Below, piece by piece: positions 42,948 to 51,775 of a stretch of 64,000 nucleotides of DNA. The first letter of the stretch is position 1. Every line of letters starts with the position of its first letter. A program made the translations under genes and the position numbers. The stretch is from Brevibacillus composti (GTDB lineage Bacteria; Bacillota; Bacilli; Brevibacillales; Brevibacillaceae), in contig NZ_CP066308.1 in NCBI RefSeq assembly GCF_016406105.1, positions 344,501-408,500 on the forward strand, given 5' to 3'. Under the pieces are notes generated by a model. The model saw only the letters and a list, made by a program, of their open reading frames with translations. It ran no database searches and had not been told where the DNA came from.

Positions 42948-43580
42948 TTGCAAACAGACGTCAAACAGAGCACGGAACAAGTGATGGAAGCGCGCCACAG
43001 CGTCCGCAAATACGATTCCAGCGAGGAGATTCCTCGTGGAAAATTAAATGAGATCCTGCGATTGGCGGCCACGGCGCCATCCTCTTGGAACCTGCAGCAC
43101 TGGCGCTTTCTCATCGTGACCGATCCCGCCCAAAAGGAGCGTTTGCTGCCGATTGCCTACGGACAGCAGCAAGTCGTCGACGCCTATGCGACCATTGTGA
43201 TTCTGGGCGATCTGGAGGCGGATAAGTCGGCGCTCCGCGTCTACAATGACTCTCTCGAGAAAGGCTATATCAACGAGCAAGTGCGGGACACGCTGGTCGC
43301 CCAGATCGAGCAGGCCTACCAGAACAATCCGCAGCTTGCCCGGGACGAGGCGATCCGCAATGCTTCGCTGGCCGCGATGCAGCTGATGCTCGCCGCCAAA
43401 GCCAAAGGCTACGACACTTGCCCGATGGGAGGCTTTGACAGGGAGGCCCTGATCGAAGCCTTCCGGATTCCCAGCCGCTACCTGCCCGTGATGATCATCA
43501 CGATGGGGAAGGCGAGCGTCCCGGCTTATCCGACGTCTCGATTCGGTCTGGATGAGCTGGTGATTGAAAACAGCTTCTAA
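42948..43580 (+). CDS. Nitroreductase-family flavoprotein
   Basis: A 210-aa FMN enzyme: RHSVRKYDSSEEIP at the N-terminus is the FMN phosphate site, APSSWNLQHWRFLIV the second, and MGGFDREALIEAFRIP near the end the third. It reduces nitro compounds or quinones with NAD(P)H. It is like B. subtilis YodC/MhqN, but no MhqR-like box lies upstream. The start is TTG 42948, placed by AAGGAGG 8 bases before; an in-frame ATG at 42912 is upstream of that site. It is monocistronic. Confidence 0.9.
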   Translation: MQTDVKQSTEQVMEARHSVRKYDSSEEIPRGKLNEILRLAATAPSSWNLQHWRFLIVTDPAQKERLLPIAYGQQQVVDAYATIVILGDLEADKSALRVYNDSLEKGYINEQVRDTLVAQIEQAYQNNPQLARDEAIRNASLAAMQLMLAAKAKGYDTCPMGGFDREALIEAFRIPSRYLPVMIITMGKASVPAYPTSRFGLDELVIENSF

Positions 43581-43594
43581 ATTGCCGTCAAAGG

Positions 43595-43625
43595 AACGCC
43601 CAACGCCCGCCGGTTGGGCGTTTTT
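43595..43625 (+). terminator. Rho-independent terminator
   Basis: AACGCCCAAC / GTTGGGCGTT perfect 10-bp stem, 8-nt loop, TTTTT. Confidence 0.93.
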
Positions 43626-43654
43626 CTTGTTTTTCGGCCGTTTTTCCGGTGACG

Positions 43655-45058
43655 TTATATGCCGCCGAGACTCTTTGCCAGAGGCAATACGACGGTGACC
43701 GTGGTTCCCTCGCCGCGTGTGCTCGCCACTTCAAACTGACCGCCGTGCAGGCGAACCAGCTCCCTGCAAATGGATAATCCGAGACCGCTTCCCGGCTGTC
43801 TGGATTGGCCTTTGTAAAACTTCTCGGTCACATGGGGCAAGTCTGCGGGCGAGATGCCCTCTCCGGTGTCGCGGACAGAGACGCGCACATGCGTCTGATC
43901 GGTCTGTAAGGCTACCTCAATCGTACCGCCGCCGGGTGTGAATTTAAAGGCATTGTCCAGCAAATTGACAAAAATCTGCTTCATACGGTTGGGATCAACC
44001 GAAACGGGGAGGGGCGAGCCCGGGAGGTGAACATCCAGCGTCACGTTCTTTTCCTGCGATCGCACAGCAAACTGAATCCGCACGTCCTCCAGAATATCGC
44101 GCAGATCCAGCCTTTCCGTAAGCAGCTTTACCTCGCCGGACTGAAACTTGGAGAAATCGAGCAGCTCTTCGACCAGTCCGATCAGCCGGTCGGTCTCCTT
44201 GGAGATGACCTCCAGACCCAGCAGCGTCTCTTCTTTGTCCTCCAGGCCGCCCGAGATCAGCGTCTCTCCCCAGCCTTTGATCGAAGTAAGCGGAGTCCGC
44301 AATTCGTGGGAAACGGAGGAGATGAAGTCGTTTTTCATCTGCTCGTTTTTGCTGATCTCTTCCGCCATGTAGTTAAAGGTTTCGGCCAGTGTGCCGACCT
44401 CATCATCGAACCGCTTCCGGGCCCGCGCGGAGAAATTGCCCGTGGCCATCTGTGTCGCGGCGCGGGTCAATTCCTGAATCGGGCCGACGATGCGATTGGC
44501 GATGATCAGACTGAGCGAAAACGCGAAGACGACGACCACGGTTCCGACTCCGGCTCCGTACAGGGCGATCCGATAAACCGCCGCATCGAGAGGCTCCGCG
44601 GACACGGAGTAGCGCAGGACCCCCACATGATCGCCCAGATACGTCAGAGGGTGGGAGACCGCCATGACCCGCTCTTTCGTCTGCGGAGACTTGCCCACAT
44701 ACAGGCCCGAGCCGCTCTGCAGGGCTTCCGACACATCGGGCGTGTCGATTACCTCCGCGGTCTGAAATCCGTATGAGTTCAGTATGACTTTTCCGCTCAG
44801 ATCAAGCACTTCGATCTTGGCGTTTTCCTCTTTGGATATGTTCTCCAAAATGTAGCGAGCCTTGTCCTTGAGACGGTACCCGCTTGTGTATTTGTTGATG
44901 AAATTGGTAAATGTGACGGAGCGGGTCACGAGGGTTTCCGCGGCCGTGCCGAAGTAATAGGTGTGCACCGCCCAGTAAAACAGCCCCTCCAGGAGCAGGA
45001 CGATCAAGAGCAGGATCAGCCCAAAATGGATCACAAGCCGCGCTCTAATTCCCTTCAT
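43655..45058 (-). CDS. Membrane sensor histidine kinase
   Basis: A 467-aa kinase with helices at residues 11-30 and 165-188, an outer sensor between them, HAMP to about 235, HisKA with H251 in SSVSHELRTPL, and HATPase_c with N (NLLDNAFKF), G1 (DTGEGIS) and G2 (GSGLGLSICRELV) boxes. It overlaps the response regulator gene by 14 bases and is the third gene of a lipoprotein-regulator-kinase operon. The lipoprotein may be its sensor partner or its target. Signal unknown. Confidence 0.93.
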   Translation of the reverse strand: MKGIRARLVIHFGLILLLIVLLLEGLFYWAVHTYYFGTAAETLVTRSVTFTNFINKYTSGYRLKDKARYILENISKEENAKIEVLDLSGKVILNSYGFQTAEVIDTPDVSEALQSGSGLYVGKSPQTKERVMAVSHPLTYLGDHVGVLRYSVSAEPLDAAVYRIALYGAGVGTVVVVFAFSLSLIIANRIVGPIQELTRAATQMATGNFSARARKRFDDEVGTLAETFNYMAEEISKNEQMKNDFISSVSHELRTPLTSIKGWGETLISGGLEDKEETLLGLEVISKETDRLIGLVEELLDFSKFQSGEVKLLTERLDLRDILEDVRIQFAVRSQEKNVTLDVHLPGSPLPVSVDPNRMKQIFVNLLDNAFKFTPGGGTIEVALQTDQTHVRVSVRDTGEGISPADLPHVTEKFYKGQSRQPGSGLGLSICRELVRLHGGQFEVASTRGEGTTVTVVLPLAKSLGGI

Positions 45059-45755
45059 CGGCTGTTTCCTTTCTCCAGAGGTAGCCGTAGCCCCAGACGG
45101 TTTCCACGTAGGCGGGATGTGCCGGATCGTCCTCGATTTTTTGACGGATCCGGCGGATATTGACGTCGACTACCTTTAGATCGCCGACATAAAACTGGCC
45201 CCATACCTCTGTCAAGATATGATCCCGGCTGATCGCCTTGTTGGCGTTTTCGGCGAGCAGCTTCAGGATGGCAAATTCTTTGGGGGTCAAATCGATTTCC
45301 TGCTTCTGCTTCAACAGCTTGCGCTCATCGAGGAGCAGTTGGAACGGCGGAATGTCGATGACCTGCGGCTCCTCCGCGACCGCGTCGAGCGCCGTCAGCC
45401 TGCGGTGCAAGGCTTTTACGCGGGCCAGCAGCTCAGTCGGACTAAAGGGCTTGACCACGTAGTCATCGGCGCCGTATTCCAGGCCCATCACCTTGTCGGC
45501 CTCCTGGGTTTTGGCCGTCAGCATGATAATCCCCATGCGGGGGAACTTGCTGCGAAGCTCGCGGCAGACCTGAAAGCCGTCGATCCCCGGAAGCATCACG
45601 TCCAGAATCGCAATTTCAATGCCGCTTCTCGCTTCTGCGATCTCCAGGGCTTCTTCCCCGGTCGAGGCTTCGACCACCTCGCAGCCTTGCCGCTTGAGAT
45701 TGATCCTGACGAAATCGCGAATCGATTTTTCATCTTCCAACAACAGAACCTTCAT
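45045..45755 (-). CDS. OmpR/PhoB-family response regulator
   Basis: A 236-aa regulator: receiver with E7/D8, phosphorylated D52 in ILDVMLPGIDG, T in MLTAKT and K in VVKPFSP; winged-helix domain from about 135 (LTPKEFAILKLLAENANKA, KVVDVNIRRIRQKIE). It is the middle gene of an operon, 38 bases after a lipoprotein gene and overlapping the kinase gene. It should control envelope genes; its site was not identified. Confidence 0.93.
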   Translation of the reverse strand: MKVLLLEDEKSIRDFVRINLKRQGCEVVEASTGEEALEIAEARSGIEIAILDVMLPGIDGFQVCRELRSKFPRMGIIMLTAKTQEADKVMGLEYGADDYVVKPFSPTELLARVKALHRRLTALDAVAEEPQVIDIPPFQLLLDERKLLKQKQEIDLTPKEFAILKLLAENANKAISRDHILTEVWGQFYVGDLKVVDVNIRRIRQKIEDDPAHPAYVETVWGYGYLWRKETADEGN

Positions 45756-45793
45756 TGTGGTATGTCTCCTTACCTATTCGGGATCAGTCGCAG

Positions 45794-47158
45794 CTAGATC
45801 GGCCTTTTTAACTTGCGGAACAAGTGCCGGATCTCGTCTGAGGTGAGCAGCATGGCATTGTACTCGCGCAAGGCCTGTCCGCCTAAATGACCGGGCTTCT
45901 GCGGCTGGATGGCGACCAGCACCTGCTTGTTTTGTTCCGACAGCACCAAATAAGGAGTCTGTTTTCCTTCGAAAGACTTTTCGATCTTGGCCCATTCCGC
46001 CTGCGGCATCGCTTGAAAGGTGAGCAGGGTCGCCTTGTTTTCCCCGTTTTGTCCATAGTACATCATATGGACCACGGCGGAACCCGGATCCGGATTTTGC
46101 TCGATGGTATATTTGTCCTTCCATTTTTCCGGAATGCGAAAATTGAAGCCGAGCGTTTGGCTCTGGAAGTGGTCTTCGATGTGAGACAGCTCCGTTCCGC
46201 CCCTCCACTGGTAATAAGAGGAGATCCAGGGGACTTCCGCCATGGGCAGCTCATCGGTTCCCGGCGGCTGGGTGTGGATGCCGATCTCGATGATCCCGTC
46301 ATCATTGATGTCCTCGCTGCCAAGAGAATACGGCTTGAAGGTCAGATCGATTTCCTTGCCTGCCGCAACCAGCGGGCGGTGCAGCTGCCCGTCTTCGTAG
46401 ATGAGCAGCTCTGTCATCGCGGAATGGGCTCCCATACCGGCTTCGATAAAAATCCCTTTTTTCTCGGCGGAGGCTTTGCCGATGACGGCCGCTTCATAAC
46501 CGTTTACATTTCCTTCGAGGGCGATCTCTGTCCGCTTGGCAAGCATCCCCTCCGTGATCCCGTAGACCTCGGCTTTGGAGGTCAAATTGCTGTGGTCGTG
46601 GATGATGAGTACCAGCTCCTCCTGCTCATCGCCGTCAAGATCGCCGACAGCCATGACGGAGTACGACTGCTTCAGCAATTCCTGCGGGTTGTTTTCGTGA
46701 AACGAATAGACGGACAGCTCTTTGTTCAGGCCGTCTCCTCCGCCCCAGCCGACCAACATCTCGGCGATGCCGTCTCCCGTCATGTCCACATATTGCACGT
46801 AGTCCAGCTCGCGTCCGATGCCGGTAAATGAGGCGGTTTTTTTCCAGCTGCCTCCGTTCTGCGACAAGACCAGTACGCCGATCTCGTAGTCTGTTTTTTC
46901 CGTCTTGTAAAAAGCGATCACCTCAGGGGAGCCGTCGCCCGTCAAGTCATGCAGAGAGACTGCGCTGGACTCCTCCGGCTGCAGCGGCACTGTCAGCTGT
47001 GAACCGGGAGGGAGAAATTGCATGACGGCTTGATTGATCGACTGCTGATTGACATCGGCTGCAGGAGCGCGCATCAATTCAGTGGGCGTATCCGTTAAAC
47101 CGCACCCGCCGGTCCACAAAAGAGACAGGCCGGCGAGAGACAGCCAGATTTTTTTCAT
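45794..47158 (-). CDS. FG-GAP-like lipoprotein upstream of a two-component system
   Basis: A 454-aa lipoprotein: signal with lipobox WTGGC at residues 15-19, so Cys19 is lipidated. The body has several Asp-rich loops, HDLTGDGSPEV, VDMTGDGIAEM, GDLDGDEQEEL and EDINDDGIIEI, each followed by a hydrophobic strand. This is the FG-GAP/VCBS propeller pattern, with calcium-binding-like loops. The C-terminal 130 residues are different. It is encoded first in an operon with a response regulator and kinase, suggesting a role in sensing or in the response at the cell surface. Confidence 0.88.
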   Translation of the reverse strand: MKKIWLSLAGLSLLWTGGCGLTDTPTELMRAPAADVNQQSINQAVMQFLPPGSQLTVPLQPEESSAVSLHDLTGDGSPEVIAFYKTEKTDYEIGVLVLSQNGGSWKKTASFTGIGRELDYVQYVDMTGDGIAEMLVGWGGGDGLNKELSVYSFHENNPQELLKQSYSVMAVGDLDGDEQEELVLIIHDHSNLTSKAEVYGITEGMLAKRTEIALEGNVNGYEAAVIGKASAEKKGIFIEAGMGAHSAMTELLIYEDGQLHRPLVAAGKEIDLTFKPYSLGSEDINDDGIIEIGIHTQPPGTDELPMAEVPWISSYYQWRGGTELSHIEDHFQSQTLGFNFRIPEKWKDKYTIEQNPDPGSAVVHMMYYGQNGENKATLLTFQAMPQAEWAKIEKSFEGKQTPYLVLSEQNKQVLVAIQPQKPGHLGGQALREYNAMLLTSDEIRHLFRKLKRPI

Positions 47159-47407
47159 CTGTCGATTCGTTCCTTTCTATTGGTGCTCAAAATCGGGAGA
47201 GGATCCTAACTTCCTCCTCTATTGTAGCCTGTCTGTGCGGGGAAGTTGTTGCAAACCGGTAAAAAACAAATGCCCATTTCTGAAAGTGTACAGGCTGCAT
47301 CTTGCAACTATTCGCGGAGAATCACCGTTTATGTAAAAGAGAAATGAGTGGGGATTGCAAGCGAAAGCCACAGTCTGGAAGCGTAGAGACAAGGGAGGAA
47401 GAAGTGC

Positions 47408-48370
47408 ATGAACGCATGGCGTCGATCGATGCGGACAGCAGTTTGGGGAGCAGTCATTACGGCGGCCTGTACGTGGGCAGGCATCACCCCCGTGTCGGCA
47501 CAGCAGCCGATGCAAAAGCCGGCTACCGTAGAGCGTATTTTGCCGGAGCAGACGATATTGTTCAGCATACAATTCATGGATGGATTCCGGGCGAAGGTGA
47601 CGGACAACAAGACCAGAAAGACAACCTGGATCCATCTCGAACCAAACAAAGAGGAGTACCTGCGCAGGGGAATCTATGATGCAGAGGGGAAGCTGAAGAG
47701 GCAGATCAACGGATATGCGGAGACACTGGTGGAGCTCATTCCCTATGCAGCACCCGACGGATCGATCAGGTACGTGGGGAGACAGAGGCTGTGGGGGATC
47801 GATGGCGACGACCTGATTGCCCAAGCGACGAGCATTTGGACGGTAAATGAACAAAAGGCCCAGTTCCAGCATTTGGCCGTCACCCAGGGCGATCCTGACG
47901 ACATGCCTTCTCCCGACGTCTGGATCAACGAAGGTTTCAGCATGGACAAGGACATATCCTTCGTGCTCGACACGAAATATGCCGATGTGACGGGGGATGG
48001 CGTGAAAGATAATATCCTGCTCATCGGGCACAAGCCCGGGGAGCAACTGGGCATCCCGGCGGAGAATTTGCGCATCGTCGTCCGCGAGGGAAAATGGAAG
48101 CAGCAGACTCATTTCCCTGTCGGGGTGATGGACGAAGGCTTTTTGCCGAAGCTGAGCATCCGACATATCAATCAGGACGGGGTAAAAGACATCCTCGTCA
48201 CCATTCCGACCGATAGCGGCCGCGTGTACAGTGCCATCAGCTGGAAGGACAATCGTCCAGTCGCCTTGATCGATCAGGCGGAGCTGAATAATATAGGGCA
48301 ATACCGCGTCAGCGTAGATGCACAAGGAGTGGGAACCGCGGTACAGGCGGCCATCCCGGCTCAAAACTAG
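47408..48370 (+). CDS. Exported protein with FG-GAP-like loops
   Basis: A 320-aa secreted protein with a signal peptide (residues 1-32, ending PVSAQQ). It carries two Asp-rich loops, ADVTGDGVKDNILL and RHINQDGVKDILVT, of the same kind as in the lipoprotein encoded divergently 250 bases away. The N-terminal part is not recognised. AGGGAGGAAG precedes the ATG. The paired, divergent arrangement suggests related functions, possibly under the same two-component system. Confidence 0.8.
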   Translation: MNAWRRSMRTAVWGAVITAACTWAGITPVSAQQPMQKPATVERILPEQTILFSIQFMDGFRAKVTDNKTRKTTWIHLEPNKEEYLRRGIYDAEGKLKRQINGYAETLVELIPYAAPDGSIRYVGRQRLWGIDGDDLIAQATSIWTVNEQKAQFQHLAVTQGDPDDMPSPDVWINEGFSMDKDISFVLDTKYADVTGDGVKDNILLIGHKPGEQLGIPAENLRIVVREGKWKQQTHFPVGVMDEGFLPKLSIRHINQDGVKDILVTIPTDSGRVYSAISWKDNRPVALIDQAELNNIGQYRVSVDAQGVGTAVQAAIPAQN

Positions 48371-48392
48371 CAGAGAAAAATAGGAAATGGGG

Positions 48393-48430
48393 TGTCCCCG
48401 TTAGCTTTGCGGCCGGGGGCATTATTTTTT
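48393..48430 (+). terminator. Probable terminator of the exported protein gene
   Basis: TGTCCCCG (48393-48400) / CGGGGGCA (48414-48421), one G-U, then TTATTTTTT. Confidence 0.75.
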
Positions 48431-48510
48431 GCCGTCCAAATCCTGGCGGGACTGGCAAGCCCGTTCCGATTGCCCGTACGTTTTCCGATGTGGACGAAGA
48501 GGTGGGCTGT

Positions 48511-48554
48511 CAAACAAAAACCTCTCCCCCCGGTACTGCCGGGAGGAGAGGTTT
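48511..48554 (-). terminator. Terminator of the antiporter gene
   Basis: On the minus strand AAACCTCTCC+CCCGG pairs with CCGGG+GGAGAGGTTT, followed by TTGTTTG. Confidence 0.85.
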
Positions 48555-48566
48555 GGTGTTTCTTCA

Positions 48567-49733
48567 TTACGCTTCTTTTCTCAGCGGGACCTGATCGCCG
48601 CCGCCCTTTTTCTCGGTGAAGAAGATCTTCATCATCGGCGGTGTCACAATCGTAGTGACCAGCACGACGACGATCAGCACGGCGAACATGTCGGGAGCCA
48701 GGAGCTTCGCTTCCAGTCCAATGGAGGCGATGATCAAGGCTACCTCGCCGCGGGAAATCATCGCTGAGCCGATCCCCCAGGAGCTTCTCCAGCCAAAACC
48801 GGAGACTTTGGCGCCGAGACCGCCCCCGATGAATTTGGTCAGAATCGCCAGAACGCTCAGGCCGATAATCAGCCAGAAGTGGTCGAAAATGCCGGAGAAT
48901 TGCGCCGACACCCCAATCGATGTAAAGAAGACAGGCACAAACAGACTGTAGCTAAGGGTTTCGACTTTATGCGTAATTTCTTGCTTGAATTTGGTCAGGC
49001 TGATGGCAATCCCGGCGATGTAGGCGCCGATAATGGCCGCCACACCGGTGTATTCGGCCAGGTAGGCGAACAGGAAACAGATGATCAAGGCTGCGGTCAC
49101 AACCGTTTCCGTTACTTGCAGCGGAGCAAATCGCCGCAAGACCCAAGGAACGACCTTCCAGGAGAGCAGCAGGATGACGGCAAAAAAGACCACTTTTTTG
49201 AGGACGACCATGCCCAAATTGACATCGCCGCCAGCGAAGCTCATCACGAAGGCGAGAATCAAGATTACCACGACGTCGTCGATGACGGCTGCGCCGAGAA
49301 TGGTCGCGCCTTCGCGGGACTTCAATTTGCCCAGTTCTTTAAGTGCCTGGACAGAGATGCTGACACTGGTAGCCGAGAGCAGCAGGCCCAAAAAGATAGA
49401 TTCAAACGCCGGCAAGCCGATGACCATACCGGCGATATAGCCCAGCGCGAGCGGAGCAGCGATCCCGGCGAGTCCGACATTAAAGGAAGCCTTCCCGGAT
49501 CGTTTGAATTCGTCGAGATCCGTCTCCAGACCCGCGATGAACATCAACAGGATGACACCGATTTGGCTGATTTCTTTTAAGATGTCACTATCCGTCACGA
49601 CACCCAGCACAGACGGTCCCAGGATAATCCCGACCAGCAGTTTGCCGAGGACGGAGGGCTGCCCCAGTCTCGCGCTGATGTCGCCGGCGATTTTGGAAGC
49701 GAGCAGGATAATGGCTAGTTGTAAGATTAGCAT
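48567..49733 (-). CDS. Cation/proton antiporter, CPA2 (KefB/NapA) type
   Basis: A 388-aa membrane protein with about 12-13 helices. The paired acidic residues of CPA2 exchangers are seen in ILGAAVIDDVVVILIL near residue 150, and the opening LGKLLVGIILGPSVLG is typical. It lacks the C-terminal nucleotide-binding RCK/TrkA-N domain of full Kef systems. It exchanges Na+ or K+ for protons. The promoter at 49880-49908 gives a leader of about 140 bases that contains a terminator-like hairpin, so expression may be controlled by attenuation. Confidence 0.92.
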   Translation of the reverse strand: MLILQLAIILLASKIAGDISARLGQPSVLGKLLVGIILGPSVLGVVTDSDILKEISQIGVILLMFIAGLETDLDEFKRSGKASFNVGLAGIAAPLALGYIAGMVIGLPAFESIFLGLLLSATSVSISVQALKELGKLKSREGATILGAAVIDDVVVILILAFVMSFAGGDVNLGMVVLKKVVFFAVILLLSWKVVPWVLRRFAPLQVTETVVTAALIICFLFAYLAEYTGVAAIIGAYIAGIAISLTKFKQEITHKVETLSYSLFVPVFFTSIGVSAQFSGIFDHFWLIIGLSVLAILTKFIGGGLGAKVSGFGWRSSWGIGSAMISRGEVALIIASIGLEAKLLAPDMFAVLIVVVLVTTIVTPPMMKIFFTEKKGGGDQVPLRKEA

Positions 49734-49780
49734 TCGGTATCCCCACCTTTTTCAATATGTTTTGGAAACAGTGACAAACG

Positions 49781-49845
49781 AAAAAGCCTGTTACCGCTGG
49801 CTCCTTTACCGAAAAAAGGCAAAAGAAAGCCACTGGTGACAGGCT
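49781..49845 (-). promoter_or_regulatory. Terminator-like hairpin in the antiporter leader
   Basis: In the minus-strand transcript AGCCTGTCACC (49845-49835) pairs with GGTAACAGGCT (49795-49785), with a second stem TGGCT/AGCCA inside, and a U run follows at 49785-49781. It ends about 47 bases before the start codon. A U-tailed hairpin before a gene suggests attenuation or a riboswitch. No known class was recognised. Confidence 0.55.
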
Positions 49846-49879
49846 CCTCCTAAAATCTTGCGTGTGCAGTTATGATTTG

Positions 49880-49908
49880 ATTATAAACAGAAATGTCACA
49901 ATTGTAAA
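49880..49908 (-). promoter_or_regulatory. Promoter of the antiporter gene
   Basis: On the minus strand TTTACA, 17 bases, TATAAT. Confidence 0.8.
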
Positions 49909-49951
49909 CGCTTTTTCGCGATTTATCGACTGGAAATTACAAGAATCGTAG

Positions 49952-50083
49952 CTGATCGCAGCGGTTCTGCAGGTCTTTTCGCAAAAAGGCTACGCCGCCA
50001 GTACCGCCACGGATATTGCCAGGGAAGCGGATTTTTCTTTTTTGATGGCCGAAATTTACAGAAAGGACCTTTCCACCATTTGA
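49952..50083 (+). pseudogene. Remnant of a TetR-family regulator gene
   Basis: The + strand reads LIAAVLQVFSQKGYAASTATDIAREA, split here as the first helices of a TetR DNA-binding domain, directly after an in-frame TAG. It then passes into FSFLMAEIYRKDLS and a stop at 50083, without the rest of the HTH or the ligand domain. The jump suggests an internal deletion. The stop overlaps the -35 of the next promoter. Confidence 0.65.
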
Positions 50084-50108
50084 CAAAGAGAGAGTAACGT
50101 AATAAACT
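50080..50108 (+). promoter_or_regulatory. Promoter of the HTH regulator-clpP operon
   Basis: TTGACA (50080-50085), 17 bases, TAAACT (50103-50108). Confidence 0.7.
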
Positions 50109-50146
50109 GTTTTTACGTGAAGAATAAATTTCATGAGGTGTTCTAT

Positions 50147-50746
50147 GTGGAGCAGCAGGTCTTGGAAACATACACGGTCGAGTCGCCCGAGCAGGCGATG
50201 GCACTGCTCAATCCGCTCCGCGCGGAAATTCTCAGCCGATTGACGGAACCTGCGTCCGCCGCCGAGCTGGCGCGGGCGATCAACGACATCCCGCAGCGGG
50301 TCAACTACCATTTGAAGGCGCTGGAAAAGGTCGGTTTGGTTCGCCGCGTGGGAACGCGCCAGGTCCGCAATCTGGTGGAGGTGTTGTATCAGGCAATCGC
50401 ACGGACGTACATCCTGTCGGAGACGCTCAACTGGCCCAAGGAGGCGGTCGACCGCATCAAGGACCAAGGCTCCCTGTCCCATTTGGTGACGGCGGCCGAG
50501 CGGATCAAGCGGGACGCGCTGGTGCTGCTGGAAAAATCGGATCAGCAGGAGGAAATCCCCAGTGCGACAGTGGACACCCAAATCCGATTGGGGAGCAGAG
50601 AACAGCGCAGCGCTTTTGTCCAGGAGTACGTCGAGCTCGTTCGTCAGCTGGCGGAAAAATATCAGGCCGATGACGCGGGAGAGGAGCCGTATCAAGTGGT
50701 TTTAGCCGTTTATCCCAAACCTGCCCAAGGAGGAGAGGAAGAATGA
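50147..50746 (+). CDS. ArsR-like winged-helix regulator
   Basis: A 199-aa protein. Residues 15-85 form a winged helix of the HTH_5/HTH_20 kind: LLNPLRAEILSRL, EPASAAELARAI, PQRVNYHLKALEKVGLVRRVG. The C-terminal half is helical and polar with no clear metal site. The start is GTG 50147 with GAGGTG just upstream; the in-frame GTG at 50117 has no ribosome binding site and lies almost at the expected transcript start. Its stop overlaps the next ATG (ATGA), so the small protein and then clpP are likely in one operon. Confidence 0.85.
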   Translation: MEQQVLETYTVESPEQAMALLNPLRAEILSRLTEPASAAELARAINDIPQRVNYHLKALEKVGLVRRVGTRQVRNLVEVLYQAIARTYILSETLNWPKEAVDRIKDQGSLSHLVTAAERIKRDALVLLEKSDQQEEIPSATVDTQIRLGSREQRSAFVQEYVELVRQLAEKYQADDAGEEPYQVVLAVYPKPAQGGEEE

Positions 50747-51045
50747 CGCCGAATTTACAAAAGCGTGCGGTCGTGATCTGGGAGAATCGCACACAGCCGA
50801 ACGGACCGCAGGAGAGAAGCGCGCAGGAGAACAGTGCGGATCGGGAGCGGAATCTCATCCCGTTTCCCGGCAAGCAGGCAGATGCGGCCGTTCAGCGGGA
50901 AGCGACGGCGACCACATGGACAGTCGGGCCCCGGGAGAATCCTGCTGTCATCAGTATCGTATCATCCGGCTTCGATGCGGGAGAGCAAACGGCAAAGGCC
51001 GCTTCGGCACCTCGGGCCATGCTGGGCGTGAAGCACGCCGCTTAA
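50743..51045 (+). CDS. Small uncharacterised protein between an HTH regulator and clpP
   Basis: A 100-aa soluble, polar protein with no recognised domain. It is rich in Ala, Arg, Glu and Gln, with a short hydrophobic piece VISIVSSGF near residue 70. The ATG overlaps the stop of the regulator gene and AGGAGAGG lies just before it, so translation is well supported. It may be an adaptor or substrate for the ClpP encoded next; that is only a guess from position. Confidence 0.7.
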   Translation: MTPNLQKRAVVIWENRTQPNGPQERSAQENSADRERNLIPFPGKQADAAVQREATATTWTVGPRENPAVISIVSSGFDAGEQTAKAASAPRAMLGVKHAA

Positions 51046-51105
51046 TTCGGAAGGGATGCAAAAATTCGGATGGGATTCCATATAGTGAGGACGGGAGGCA
51101 AGCAC

Positions 51106-51687
51106 ATGAATCTGATACCGGTAGTCGTAGAGCAGACCAGTTATGGAGAGCGCTCCTACGATATTTATTCCAGGCTGTTAAAGGATCGGATCATCTTCCT
51201 CGGCAGTGCCATCGATGATCAGGTGGCCAATGCGGTGGTCGCCCAGATGCTGTTTTTGACGGCAGAAGACCCGGAAAAGGATATTCACCTCTACATCAAT
51301 TCGCCGGGCGGCTCCATCACAGCGGGGATGGCCATCTATGACACGATGCAGTTCATCAAGCCCGATGTCTCTACCATCTGCATCGGCATGGCCGCTTCGA
51401 TGGGGGCCTTTCTGCTCATCGCGGGCGCTGCCGGCAAGCGCTATGCACTGCCCAATGCGGAAATCATGATCCATCAGCCCTGGGGCGGCAGCCAGGGGCA
51501 GGCCAGCGACATCAAAATCCAGGCGGAGCGCATCTTGCGCCAGCGCCGCCAGCTGTATGAGATCATGGCGAAACATACGGGCCAGTCCGTGGAGAAGATA
51601 GAGCGCGACTCCGACCGGGATTTCTTCATGGGCGCGGAGGAAGCGCGGGCCTACGGGATCGTGGACAAAGTGATCGAAAAGCTGTAG
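51106..51687 (+). CDS. clpP: ATP-dependent Clp protease proteolytic subunit
   Basis: A 193-aa serine protease, standard ClpP length. The triad S98 (AASMG), H123 (MIHQPWGG) and D172 (SDRDFF) is complete with canonical numbering, and NSPGGS and the [13 protein letters not shown]-terminal region for ring assembly are present. It forms the double-heptamer chamber fed by Clp ATPases. ATG 51106 has GGGAGGC upstream. It is third in an operon with an ArsR-like regulator and a small protein, unlike the usual stand-alone clpP, so it may be a second copy; the window alone cannot show this. Confidence 0.95.
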   Translation: MNLIPVVVEQTSYGERSYDIYSRLLKDRIIFLGSAIDDQVANAVVAQMLFLTAEDPEKDIHLYINSPGGSITAGMAIYDTMQFIKPDVSTICIGMAASMGAFLLIAGAAGKRYALPNAEIMIHQPWGGSQGQASDIKIQAERILRQRRQLYEIMAKHTGQSVEKIERDSDRDFFMGAEEARAYGIVDKVIEKL

Positions 51688-51700
51688 AAGATGCGGGGAG

Positions 51701-51729
51701 AACCACAGCCGAAGGAGGCTGTGGTTTTT
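51701..51729 (+). terminator. Rho-independent terminator of clpP
   Basis: AACCACAGCC / GGCTGTGGTT perfect 10-bp stem, 6-nt loop, T run. Confidence 0.95.
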
Positions 51730-51775
51730 GGTTATCAATCCCATTGACAGCATGATTACAATTAGGTTATTAACA

